From positions 248,001 through 312,000 of the forward strand of contig NZ_JAFDVD010000003.1 of NCBI RefSeq assembly GCF_016887965.1: a stretch of DNA of 64,000 bases, in the 5' to 3' direction. The notes under the pieces are model-generated. The model did not search any database and had not been told where the DNA came from. It saw only the letters and a program-made list of their open reading frames with translations. Each line of letters begins with the position of its first letter. Position 1 is the first letter of the stretch. This document shows positions 27,044-34,781 of the stretch, piece after piece. This DNA comes from Phycicoccus sonneratiae (lineage in GTDB: Bacteria > Actinomycetota > Actinomycetes > Actinomycetales > Dermatophilaceae). Position numbers and translations under genes: made by a program.

Positions 27044-27049
27044 TAGAGT
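27044..27049 (+). promoter_or_regulatory. Candidate -10 box for map
   Basis: TAGAGT lies 31 bp before the ATG at 27081, leaving a leader of about 25 nt that carries GGAGG. This gene therefore appears to have a conventional leader, unlike many neighbours. Confidence 0.45.
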
Positions 27050-27080
27050 GGACCGTCCACGACCCCGGCGGAGGACCCCG

Positions 27081-27851
27081 ATGATCGAGCTGCTCGACGC
27101 GCGCGAGGTCGAGCGCGCCCGCGCCACCGGAACGCTCGTCGCCGACATCCTCGCCACCTGCCGCGAGCGCTGCGAGGTCGGCACCAACCTCCTCGACGTC
27201 GACCGCTGGGCCCGGGAGATGATCGACGGGGCCGGCGCCCTGTCCTGCTACGTCGACTACGAACCGTCCTTCGGCCGTGGGCCGTTCGGGCACCACATCT
27301 GCACGTCGGTCGACGACGCCGTGCTCCACGGCCTCCCGCACGACCGCACGCTGCACGACGGCGACCTGCTCACCCTCGACCTCGCCGTCTCCCTCGGCGG
27401 CGTGGTCGCCGACTCGGCGGTCAGCTTCGTCGTCGGCACCGCGACGCCGGAGGCCACCCGGCTCATCGAGACCACCGAGCGGGCACTGGCCGCCGGCATC
27501 GCCGCGACCGGCCCCGACGCCCGGCTCGGCGACGTCTCGCACGCCATCGGGTCGGTCCTCACCGGCGCCGGGTACCTCGTCAACACCCAGTTCGGCGGGC
27601 ACGGCGTCGGCTCGACGATGCACCAGGACCCGCACGTCTCGAACACCGGTCGCCCGGGCCGGGGCTACCGGCTGCGTCCGGGCCTGCTCCTCGCCCTCGA
27701 GCCGTGGGTGATGGCCGACACCGACGAGCTCGTCACCGACGCCGACGGCTGGACCCTGCGCAGCGCGACCGGCTGCCTCACCGCGCACAGCGAGCACACG
27801 GTGGCCATCACCGAGGACGGCGCCGAGGTGCTCACCCTCCCGTCCCGCTGA
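27081..27851 (+). CDS. map: Type I methionine aminopeptidase-like (M24 family)
   Basis: 256 residues; ATG at 27081 with GGAGG 8 nt upstream is preferred to a GTG at 27048. It removes N-terminal methionine from nascent proteins. The dinuclear metal ligands are visible in order: D in DLLTLDLAV, D in VVADSAVSF, H in FGGHGVGSTMH, E in LALEPWVM and E in SEHTVAITEDG. An upstream H occurs in GHHICTSVDDAVLHG. It is shorter than classical Map N-terminally and diverged (YVDYEPSFGRGPFGHH), so it may be a secondary paralogue. Its end overlaps the convergent SnoaL-like gene by 20 bp. Confidence 0.85.
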   Translation: MIELLDAREVERARATGTLVADILATCRERCEVGTNLLDVDRWAREMIDGAGALSCYVDYEPSFGRGPFGHHICTSVDDAVLHGLPHDRTLHDGDLLTLDLAVSLGGVVADSAVSFVVGTATPEATRLIETTERALAAGIAATGPDARLGDVSHAIGSVLTGAGYLVNTQFGGHGVGSTMHQDPHVSNTGRPGRGYRLRPGLLLALEPWVMADTDELVTDADGWTLRSATGCLTAHSEHTVAITEDGAEVLTLPSR

Positions 27852-28206
27852 CCCCTCCGGGCGGCGGCAGCCGCTCGGGGTCGAGGTCGCCCCACACCGC
27901 CGCGATGCGGCCCTCCTCGAGCCGGTAGATCGCCAGCTCCTGCAGGCGGTGGCTCGACCCGTCGCCGGTCTCGAAGGTGTCGACGAGCCGGGCGGCCAGC
28001 CAGTCACCCTCGACGACGAGGTGCTGCAGGTGCCACCGGAAGCCCGGGTACGCCTCGACGACCGAGCGCAGTCCCGCGCCGTAGGCCGCCGGGTCGCTCG
28101 GCGCGTCGTTCACCCGCACGTCGGCGGCGACGAACGCCCCGAGCTCGTCGAAGCGGTACTCGTTGCAGCGCCGGAGGTACCGGCGGTAGAGCTCCGTCGG
28201 GTCCAT
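27832..28206 (-). CDS. SnoaL-like ester cyclase / NTF2-fold protein
   Basis: 124 residues. The cystatin/NTF2-like cone fold is suggested by LYRRYLRRCNEYRFDELGAFVAADVRVND, then GLRSVVEAYPGFRWHLQHLVVEGDWLAARL and LAIYRLEEGRIAAVWGDLD. This pattern is shared with SnoaL-family ester cyclases and many uncharacterised relatives. No substrate can be assigned. A TAGCGT element 6 nt before the ATG indicates a leaderless message. It is convergent with map. Confidence 0.7.
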   Translation of the reverse strand: MDPTELYRRYLRRCNEYRFDELGAFVAADVRVNDAPSDPAAYGAGLRSVVEAYPGFRWHLQHLVVEGDWLAARLVDTFETGDGSSHRLQELAIYRLEEGRIAAVWGDLDPERLPPPGGVSGTGG

Positions 28207-28212
28207 CCCGCG

Positions 28213-28218
28213 ACGCTA
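28213..28218 (-). promoter_or_regulatory. Leaderless -10 element (TAGCGT)
   Basis: On the minus strand TAGCGT ends 6 nt before the ATG at 28206 of the SnoaL-like gene. Confidence 0.55.
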
Positions 28219-28254
28219 ACCCCCGGCGGGGCTGCGGTGGGGTTCGTGACCTGC

Positions 28255-30459
28255 TCAGCCGGACAGCACGACGAGCCGCTCCGTGGCTCGGGTCATCGCC
28301 ACGTAGTGGTCGACCGCGCCCTCGATACCGGTGCCGAAGCGCTCGGGGTCGTGCAGCACGACGAGGTCGAACTCCAGGCCCTTCGTCTCCTCCGCCCGCA
28401 GCGACTGCACCCGCTCCGTGGCGGTGAACGACGGGTCGCCGACGACGCACGCCACGCCTTCGGGATGGGACGCCAGCCAGCCGTCGAGCAGCGCGTCCCG
28501 CTCCCCCGCCGCTGCGTGGAGGACGGGAATCCCGTTGCTGCGGATCGAGGTCGGCACGTTCGCGTCGGGGATCGCGGCGCGGATGACCGGCTCGGCCTCG
28601 GCCATCACCTCCTCCGGCGTCCGGTAGTTGATGGTCAGCGAGGCCGTCGTCACCGTGTCGACGCCCACCCGCGCGAGCCGCTCCTCCCACGACTCGGTGA
28701 ACCCGTGCCGGGCCTGGGCCCGGTCGCCGACGATCGTCAGGCTGCGCGACGGGCAGCGGTCGAGGAGCATCCGCCACTGCGCGTCGGTCAGCTCCTGCGC
28801 CTCGTCGACGACGACGTGGGCGAAGGGCCCGGCGAGGGCGTCGGCGTCGGCCACGGGCAGCGCCCCCTCGTCGACGAGGGCGGTCCGCAGGTCCTGGCCG
28901 CGCAGCATCGACATCACCTTCATCTCCGAGTCGTCGCTCGCGAGGAGGTCGGCGACGACGTCGGCCATCCGCCGCCGCTCCTCGGCCTCGGCCGCCCGCT
29001 GCCGTGCCCGCCGTCGGGACGCCCCGGGGTCGCCGAGCCGTCGGCGGGCGGCGTCGAGGAACGGCAGGTCCTCGGTCGTCCACGCCGCGGGGTCGGCCCG
29101 CCGCAGCGCGCGCACCTCGTCGGCGGACAGCCAGGGCGCGCAGAGCCGCAGGTACGCGGGGACGGTCCACAGGTCGCCGACGAGGTCGGTCGGCTCGATG
29201 AGCGGCCAGGCCCGCTGGAAGGCCTCGGCGAGCTCGTCGTCGGCGGCGAGCGCACTGCGGAACCGGGCGCTCGGGTCCTCGGACGCCACGCCGTAGGCGT
29301 CGAACTCGTCCGCCTGCTCCTCGCCCCAGCCGTCGTCGTCGAGCACCGCGGCGAGCTTGTCGACGAGGACGTCGGTCAGCGCCTCCCACACCCGGTCGCG
29401 GGCCTCGTTGTGCGGTGTCCCGGGCTCGGGGGCGTCGAAGGCCTCGAGCCAGTCGGCGGGGTCGAGCCGCACGTCGGCCCACGGCGTCGAGACCGTCATC
29501 GGCGAGGTCGGTGCCTCCTCGTAGAAGCGCACGCCGGCCTCGACCGCGTCGAGCAGCCGGGCCGAGGACTTCAGCCGCGCCACCGCGGGGTCGGTCTCGT
29601 CCACGGCGCCGGCCCCCTCCGGCACGAGCTCGCGCAGCGTGCACGTCCGCACGCCCTCCTCGCCGAGGCTCGGCAGCACGTCGGAGACGTACGCGAGGTA
29701 CGGCTGCGAGGGACCGACGAACAGGACGCCACCCGTGCGATGCCCGAGCCGCGGGTCGGAATACAGCAGGTACGCGGTCCGGTGCAGCGCGACGACGGTC
29801 TTCCCGGTGCCCGGTCCGCCGTCGACGACCAGCGCCCCCCGCGACCCGGCGCGCACGACGGCGTCCTGGTCGGCGGCGATGGTGCCGAGGACGTCACGCA
29901 TCCGCGGCGAGCGGCTGGCGCCGAGGCTCGCGACGAACGCCGACTGGTCGTCGAGCGCTGCGTGCCCCTCGAGGCCCTCGGCCGTGAAGACCTCGTCCCA
30001 GTAGTCGGTGACCCTCCCGAGCGTCCACCGGTAGCGGCGCCGGCTGGCGAGCCCGCGGGGGTCTCCGTGCGTCGCGGCGAAGAAGGGCTCCGCCGCCGGG
30101 GCCCGCCAGTCGACGAGGAGCGGCTCCCCGGCCCCGTCGGTCAGGCCGAGCCGGCCGACGTACACGGGGTCGCCCCCGGCGGGCACGACCCGCCCGAGGC
30201 AGAGGTCCACGCCGTACCGGCGCAGGGTCCGCAGCCGGGCGGTGAGGCGGTGCACCTCGAGGTCGCGGTCGAGGGCCTCCTGCCCGGTGCCGCCGGGCGC
30301 GCGGCGCTCGACGTCCAGCCGGGCCTCGAGATCGGCGACCCGGCGCTCGAGGGTGGCGGACAGCGTGGCGAAGAAGGCCTCGTCGGCCGTGACGAGCGCG
30401 GGGTCGTCCTTCGCGGGGTGGTCGGACAGCTGGAAGACGCGGGTGGTGGCGTCGGGCAC
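28255..30459 (-). CDS. helR: HelR-type RNA polymerase recycling ATPase (HelD-like helicase family)
   Basis: 734 residues from GTG at 30459 (GGAG about 9 nt upstream); the frame extends to 30528 but that would cross the control element. HelR binds RNA polymerase and displaces rifamycins and stalled complexes. An N-terminal coiled-coil arm (TLERRVADLEARLDVE) is followed by a UvrD/Rep-like motor: Walker A GGPGTGKTVVALHR near 215, Walker B VVVDEAQELTDAQWRML near 553, motif III DRAQARHGF, and motifs IV-VI (INYRTPEEV, EETKGLEFDLVVL, VAMTRATERLVVL). A rifamycin-associated-element-like inverted repeat upstream strengthens the HelR call over generic HelD. Confidence 0.88.
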   Translation of the reverse strand: MPDATTRVFQLSDHPAKDDPALVTADEAFFATLSATLERRVADLEARLDVERRAPGGTGQEALDRDLEVHRLTARLRTLRRYGVDLCLGRVVPAGGDPVYVGRLGLTDGAGEPLLVDWRAPAAEPFFAATHGDPRGLASRRRYRWTLGRVTDYWDEVFTAEGLEGHAALDDQSAFVASLGASRSPRMRDVLGTIAADQDAVVRAGSRGALVVDGGPGTGKTVVALHRTAYLLYSDPRLGHRTGGVLFVGPSQPYLAYVSDVLPSLGEEGVRTCTLRELVPEGAGAVDETDPAVARLKSSARLLDAVEAGVRFYEEAPTSPMTVSTPWADVRLDPADWLEAFDAPEPGTPHNEARDRVWEALTDVLVDKLAAVLDDDGWGEEQADEFDAYGVASEDPSARFRSALAADDELAEAFQRAWPLIEPTDLVGDLWTVPAYLRLCAPWLSADEVRALRRADPAAWTTEDLPFLDAARRRLGDPGASRRRARQRAAEAEERRRMADVVADLLASDDSEMKVMSMLRGQDLRTALVDEGALPVADADALAGPFAHVVVDEAQELTDAQWRMLLDRCPSRSLTIVGDRAQARHGFTESWEERLARVGVDTVTTASLTINYRTPEEVMAEAEPVIRAAIPDANVPTSIRSNGIPVLHAAAGERDALLDGWLASHPEGVACVVGDPSFTATERVQSLRAEETKGLEFDLVVLHDPERFGTGIEGAVDHYVAMTRATERLVVLSG

Positions 30460-30514
30460 GTCGGCGGCTCCGGTTCTCGGTGGAGGTGGTGGGCCGACGA
30501 TTCTGGAACGGAGA

Positions 30515-30536
30515 GGGGGCCTTGCCACAAGCCCCC
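30515..30536 (-). promoter_or_regulatory. Rifamycin-associated element (RAE)-like inverted repeat upstream of helR
   Basis: Read on the minus strand the site is GGGGGCTTG - TGG - CAAGGCCCCC, an inverted repeat with arms GGGGCTTG / CAAG(g)CCCC, 56 bp before the helR start. It closely resembles the published RAE (GGGGCTTG..CAAGCCCC) that confers rifamycin-inducible expression on actinobacterial resistance genes. The consensus is quoted from memory. TATAGC just upstream and CAGAAT downstream are possible -10 boxes. Confidence 0.75.
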
Positions 30537-30575
30537 GGGTCCGCTATACGTTGGGAGTGGAGGGGGATACAGGGG

Positions 30576-30770
30576 TCAGTTGCCGTGCGACGGGTCCTCG
30601 CCGTCGTCCCCCGGAACCCGGGCGTTGGGCCCGGTCGGACCCTCCTGCACCTCGCCCGACTCGCCGTCCGGCTGCCCCGCCACCGCCTGGTCGTCGCTGA
30701 TCGGCGTGTCCGCGTCCGCCCCGGACATCTGCTGCACCTCGGACACCTGGCCCTCGTCGTCCCTACCCAT
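30576..30770 (-). CDS. Small acidic disordered protein
   Basis: 64 residues, strongly acidic, rich in Gly, Asp, Glu and Gln, with no hydrophobic core (MGRDDEGQVSEVQQMSG..). No family recognised. It is supported by a TAGCGT -10 element exactly 6 nt before the ATG, the leaderless signature seen repeatedly here. It lies upstream of helR on the same strand, but helR has its own RAE and promoter region, so co-regulation is not implied. It is divergent from the gene at 30841. Confidence 0.55.
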   Translation of the reverse strand: MGRDDEGQVSEVQQMSGADADTPISDDQAVAGQPDGESGEVQEGPTGPNARVPGDDGEDPSHGN

Positions 30771-30776
30771 CCCCCG

Positions 30777-30782
30777 ACGCTA
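30777..30782 (-). promoter_or_regulatory. Leaderless -10 element (TAGCGT)
   Basis: TAGCGT on the minus strand, 6 nt before the ATG at 30770 of the small acidic protein. Confidence 0.5.
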
Positions 30783-30827
30783 ACCGGCCGACGCCTTCCG
30801 CGGTCCGGGAGGTGCGCGGCACCGCGA

Positions 30828-30833
30828 TAGGTT
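30828..30833 (+). promoter_or_regulatory. Leaderless -10 element (TAGGTT)
   Basis: TAGGTT lies 7 nt before the ATG at 30841 and probably drives the unknown gene + fahA operon from the start codon itself. Confidence 0.55.
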
Positions 30834-30840
30834 GGACGCC

Positions 30841-31701
30841 ATGCCGACGACGCCGCTCCTCCTGCGTGCCCTCGTCGACGACGCGGCGGTCTTCCCGCCC
30901 GGCAACAGCCCTCTCCCGCAAGCCGTCTCGGCACACGCTGCGCACCGCGCGGCTCCGTACGGCGGCTGCGTCGGACCGCTCCTCGTGCCCGCCGCCGCGG
31001 CTCGCGACCTCCTCGACCAGCTCGACACCGGACGGTGGACCGGCGCCGACGCCCTCGGCGTGGGGGTCGTCGCGCGGCCCGGCACCGACCCGGCCGTCCT
31101 GCGCGAGGCGCTCGCCGTGCTGGGCGCCGACCCGCGGGTGCGCGTCACCGGTGCCGAGCTGGGCTGGAGCGCCGACTGGCGACGGCTCGACCTCCCCGGC
31201 GACCTCCCCCTGGCCCTCGAGGTGCCCCGCGGCGGCCCCGAGCAGGCAGCGGCGGTCGCCGACATCCGCTCGTCGGTGGCCGAGGGCGACGCCGTCGTCG
31301 CGAAGTTCCGCACCGGCCCGACGCCCGCGTGGCCCTGGCCCAACGAGGCCGAGCTGGCGCACTTCCTCCACGCGGTCACCGCGGACCCGGTGCCGTTCAA
31401 GCTGACCGGGGGCCTGCACCACGCGGTCCGCGGCCGCTACACCGTCGACGGCATCCCGGAGGAGAACCACGGCGTGCTCGACGTCCTCGTCGCCACCGCG
31501 GCCGCCCTCGAGGGCGCCTCGCCCGCCGAGCTCGCCGGCCTGCTGGCCGTCACCGACGCCCGCGCCGTGGCCGACCTCGTTCTCGCGTGGAGCGACGACA
31601 CGACCCGCCGGGTGCGCGCCGCGTTCACCTCCTACGGCTGCTGCACCGTCACCGACCCCCTCGGCGAGCTCGCCGAGCTCGGCCTGCCCACCACCGCCTG
31701 A
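30841..31701 (+). CDS. Conserved protein of unknown function co-transcribed with fumarylacetoacetase
   Basis: 286 residues, ATG at 30841. No characterised family recognised. Alternating beta/alpha segments suggest a TIM-barrel-like fold: DDAAVFPPGNSP at the N-terminus, GADALGVGVVARPG, VVAKFRTGPTP, then PFKLTGGLHHAVRG with paired histidines and SYGCCTVTDPLGEL with paired cysteines near the end. The last two motifs are the best candidates for an active site. fahA follows after 32 bp. The window lacks maleylacetoacetate isomerase, the enzyme between HmgA and FahA, so a role at that step or in a side reaction of tyrosine breakdown is a testable guess only. Confidence 0.75.
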   Translation: MPTTPLLLRALVDDAAVFPPGNSPLPQAVSAHAAHRAAPYGGCVGPLLVPAAAARDLLDQLDTGRWTGADALGVGVVARPGTDPAVLREALAVLGADPRVRVTGAELGWSADWRRLDLPGDLPLALEVPRGGPEQAAAVADIRSSVAEGDAVVAKFRTGPTPAWPWPNEAELAHFLHAVTADPVPFKLTGGLHHAVRGRYTVDGIPEENHGVLDVLVATAAALEGASPAELAGLLAVTDARAVADLVLAWSDDTTRRVRAAFTSYGCCTVTDPLGELAELGLPTTA

Positions 31702-31733
31702 CCACCGTCCCACCCCGGAAGGACCGACGCGCC

Positions 31734-32987
31734 ATGACCTGGCTCGACCTGCCCGCCGACCACCCGTTCGGCCTCCACAACCTCCCCTACGGCGTGTTCA
31801 GCACCGCCGGCACCGAGCCCCGCGTCGGGGTCCGCGTCGGCGACCACGTGCTCGACGTCAGCGAGGTGGCCCGCATCGGTCGTGACGCGGTCGGCGTCGG
31901 CGACGGACCCGACCTCACCGCCGCGTGGGAGCGGCCGAGCCTCAACCCGTTCCTCGCCCTCGGCCGGGACGCCTGGACGACGGCCCGCGAGTGGCTCACC
32001 GCCGTCCTCACCGACGCGGTGCACGAGGAGCGCACCCGCCCGCACCTCGTGCCGCTCGCCGACGTGACGATGCACCTGCCGCTCGAGGTCGCCGACTACG
32101 TCGACTTCTACGCGAGCGAGCACCACGCGAGCAACGTCGGACGCATCTTCCGTCCCGACTCCGAGCCGCTGACCCCCAACTGGAAGCACCTGCCAATCGG
32201 GTACCACGGCCGCTCGGGCACCGTCGTCGTCTCCGGGTCCGACGTCGTCCGCCCCACCGGCCAGCGCAAGGCCCCCACCGACGCGGCCCCCACCTTCGGC
32301 CCGAGCGCCCGGCTCGACATCGAGGCCGAGCTCGGTTTCGTCGTCGGCGGCTCGACCGCCCGCGGCGACCGGGTCGCCCTCGAGGACGCCGACGACCACC
32401 TCTTCGGTGTCGTCCTCCTCAACGACTGGTCGGCCCGCGACCTCCAGGCCTGGGAGTACGTCCCGCTCGGGCCGTTCCTCGGCAAGTCGTTCGCGACGAG
32501 CATCAGCCCCTGGGTCGTCACCACGGACGCGCTGCGCGCGGCCCGCGTCCCGCTGCCCGGGCAGGACCCCGAGCCGCTCCCCTACCTGCGCGGCTCCGAC
32601 GCCACCGCGGACGACCCCGGCACGGCGTGGGGGCTCGACGTGCACGTCGAGGTCGAGTGGAACGGCACCGTCGTCTCCCGGCCCGAGTACCGCGACATGT
32701 ACTGGTCGCCGGCCCAGATGCTCGCCCACCTCAGCGTCAACGGCGCCTCGGTGCGCCCGGGCGACCTCTTCGGCTCCGGCACGATATCGGGGCCGGGGAA
32801 GGACACCCGTGGCTCGTTCCTCGAGCTCTCGTGGAGCGGCCGGGAGCCGGTGACCCTCGAGGACGGCTCTCAGCGCTCCTTCCTCGAGGACGGAGACACC
32901 GTCGTCCTGCGCGCGAACGCCCCCGGCCCGGACGGCTCGGTCATCGGCTTCGGCGAGTGCGTGGGGAGCATCCTCCCCGCCCGCTGA
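31734..32987 (+). CDS. fahA: Fumarylacetoacetase
   Basis: 417 residues; ATG at 31734 with GGAAGGA upstream. It hydrolyses fumarylacetoacetate to fumarate and acetoacetate, the last step of tyrosine catabolism. The N-terminal FAH domain (LPYGVFS, GVRVGDHVLDV) precedes the catalytic C-terminal domain with the metal and substrate signature DYVDFYASEHHASNVG, PNWKHLPIGYHGRSGTVV, DIEAELGFVVG, FGVVLLNDWSARDLQAWEYVPLGPFLGKSFATSISPW and GDLFGSGTISGP. Length matches the family. It abuts the convergent RDD gene with no gap. Confidence 0.95.
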   Translation: MTWLDLPADHPFGLHNLPYGVFSTAGTEPRVGVRVGDHVLDVSEVARIGRDAVGVGDGPDLTAAWERPSLNPFLALGRDAWTTAREWLTAVLTDAVHEERTRPHLVPLADVTMHLPLEVADYVDFYASEHHASNVGRIFRPDSEPLTPNWKHLPIGYHGRSGTVVVSGSDVVRPTGQRKAPTDAAPTFGPSARLDIEAELGFVVGGSTARGDRVALEDADDHLFGVVLLNDWSARDLQAWEYVPLGPFLGKSFATSISPWVVTTDALRAARVPLPGQDPEPLPYLRGSDATADDPGTAWGLDVHVEVEWNGTVVSRPEYRDMYWSPAQMLAHLSVNGASVRPGDLFGSGTISGPGKDTRGSFLELSWSGREPVTLEDGSQRSFLEDGDTVVLRANAPGPDGSVIGFGECVGSILPAR

Positions 32988-33797
32988 TCAGCGCTTGAGG
33001 ACGACGACGGTGTCGGCGACCTTGTCGTGCAGCGCCTGGCGCCGCGGGTCCCAGAGGAGCCAGGCGGGGTCGAGCACGGAGAGGAAGACCCCGGCGAGCC
33101 CGAGCACGGTGTTCAGCGAGAGCAGCTCGGTGACGACCTTGATGGCCTGCCGCCGCAGCGCGACGGGCAGGGTGACCGGACCGGCCGCGTCGACCGGCCG
33201 GACGACCGTGCCGAGCAGCATCTTCCCCGGTGTCGCCGAGCGCCACACGAGGAAGCCGACCTCGTAGACGAGCGCGACGGCGAGACCGACGAGGGTGACG
33301 GGCAGGGCCACCTCGGTCAGCGCGTTCTGGAGCGCCGCCTGGTCGGGCTGGGACCCCGGTCCACCCTCGAGCGCGGCCGCGAAGAAGTCCTCGAAGACGT
33401 CGAGGACCGGGCCGAGGAACGGCAACGACAGCAGCCCGCCGACGATGTTGACGAGGATCGAGTCGACGACGCGCGCGAGGAGCCGGCGCCACCACTCGGC
33501 GAGCACCGCGCCGTCCGGCAGCCGCTGCTCGCCCGGTCGGGCACCGGAGCCGGCGGGCGGCGCGGACCATCCGCCCTGGGGACCCGAGGCGTCGCCGGCC
33601 GGGCGACCCGCCGGGTGGCCGGCCGCAGCCCGCTCGGTGGCGGACGGGACCGCGGGCGAGCGCCCGATGGTCGAGGCGGCGGCCGTCGGCGAGACCTTCG
33701 TCGTCGTGTGCGCGGTCCAGACGATGCCGTCGAAGTACCGGAGCAGGTCCGGGTCGTCGGGGTCGTCGTACCACCCGGCGGCGGTGGGCGTCGTCAT
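32988..33797 (-). CDS. RDD-family membrane protein with N-terminal DUF2510
   Basis: 269 residues. AGWYDDPDDPDLLRYFDGIVWTAHT at the N-terminus is the DUF2510 tryptophan-rich motif, followed by a proline/glycine linker to about residue 95. The RDD domain has an Arg near its start (WWRRLLARVVDSILVNIV) and three to four membrane helices, plus the conserved FLVWRSATPGKMLLG segment. The function is unknown; RDD proteins are sometimes transporters or membrane anchors. GACCCT 6 nt before the ATG resembles a weak leaderless -10 box. Confidence 0.85.
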   Translation of the reverse strand: MTTPTAAGWYDDPDDPDLLRYFDGIVWTAHTTTKVSPTAAASTIGRSPAVPSATERAAAGHPAGRPAGDASGPQGGWSAPPAGSGARPGEQRLPDGAVLAEWWRRLLARVVDSILVNIVGGLLSLPFLGPVLDVFEDFFAAALEGGPGSQPDQAALQNALTEVALPVTLVGLAVALVYEVGFLVWRSATPGKMLLGTVVRPVDAAGPVTLPVALRRQAIKVVTELLSLNTVLGLAGVFLSVLDPAWLLWDPRRQALHDKVADTVVVLKR

Positions 33798-33877
33798 GGG
33801 CTCAGGGTCTCACGACGGGGGTCACGTGCCGGCGAGGCCCCGTTGACCCGGACGCCGCTCGGGCGGACGATCACCGG

Positions 33878-34711
33878 ATGGCCCTGCACCTCGGACGGCA
33901 CCACTCCTCGCTCCACGCCGAGCTCCGGTGGGAGCCGGTCACCCGCCGGGTGCGGGCGAGCCTGGACGGGCAGCCCGTGCTCGACACCACCGACGCCGCC
34001 CTCGTCTGGGAGCCGCGGCGCGTCGTGCCGATGTACGCGGTCCCCCGGGGCGACCTCGCCACCGTCCTCGAGGAACGCTCCCCCGCCACCCTCCCCGACC
34101 CGCTGCCGCCGGTGCTCGGGCCGGTGAACTTCGGCTGGCACACGACGCCCGGCACCTCGTACGACGTCGTCGTCGGCGACCGGCGCGTGCCCGACGCCGC
34201 CTTCGCCCCGGACGACCCCGACCTCGGCGGGCGGGTGGTTCTCGAGTGGGAGCCGTTCTCCTGGACCGAGGAGGCCCAGCCGGTCACCGGGCACCCGCAC
34301 GACCCCTTCAAGCGCATCGACCTCCTCGCGAGCGATCGCCACGTCGTCGTCTCGGTCGGCCGCGTGACGCTGGCCGACAGCCGGAACGCCGTGGCGCTGT
34401 ACGAGACCCACATCCCGGTGCGCTGGTACCTGCCGCCGGAGGACGTCCGCCTCGACCTGCTCGAGCCGAGCACCTCGAGGACCACCTGCGCCTACAAGGG
34501 CCACGCCCGCTACTGGTCGCTGCCGGCGCGCGACGGCGCCCCGGCCGTGGAGGACCTCGCCTGGTCCTACCCCGACCCGCTGCCCGAGGTGGCCGCGGTC
34601 CGCGACCTCGTCTGCTTCTACGCCGAGCGCACCGACCTGGTCGTCGACGGCGAGCCGGTCCCCCGGCCGGTCACGCCGTGGTCGTCACCGGCCGACCAGG
34701 AGCGCACCTGA
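33878..34711 (+). CDS. DUF427 domain protein, two tandem domains
   Basis: 277 residues. Two copies of the small beta-rich DUF427 fold can be recognised. The first contains VRASLDGQPVLDTTDAALVWEPRRVVPMYAVP. The second contains VVSVGRVTLADSRNAVALYETHIPVRWYLPPEDV, CAYKGHARYWSLPA and DLVCFYAERTDLVVDG. The family function is unknown. The C-terminal copy is better conserved (TCAYKG motif). GACGAT sits 6 nt before the ATG, a weak leaderless -10. Confidence 0.85.
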   Translation: MALHLGRHHSSLHAELRWEPVTRRVRASLDGQPVLDTTDAALVWEPRRVVPMYAVPRGDLATVLEERSPATLPDPLPPVLGPVNFGWHTTPGTSYDVVVGDRRVPDAAFAPDDPDLGGRVVLEWEPFSWTEEAQPVTGHPHDPFKRIDLLASDRHVVVSVGRVTLADSRNAVALYETHIPVRWYLPPEDVRLDLLEPSTSRTTCAYKGHARYWSLPARDGAPAVEDLAWSYPDPLPEVAAVRDLVCFYAERTDLVVDGEPVPRPVTPWSSPADQERT

Positions 34712-34769
34712 GCCGTCCCACGCACCGGATGCCCCAGCACCCAGCGCGCGGTCCCGCGAGGCGCGGTCA

Positions 34770-34775
34770 TAGGGT
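34770..34775 (+). promoter_or_regulatory. Leaderless -10 element (TAGGGT)
   Basis: TAGGGT lies 6 nt before the ATG at 34782 of the permease gene. Confidence 0.6.
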
Positions 34776-34781
34776 CGCCGG

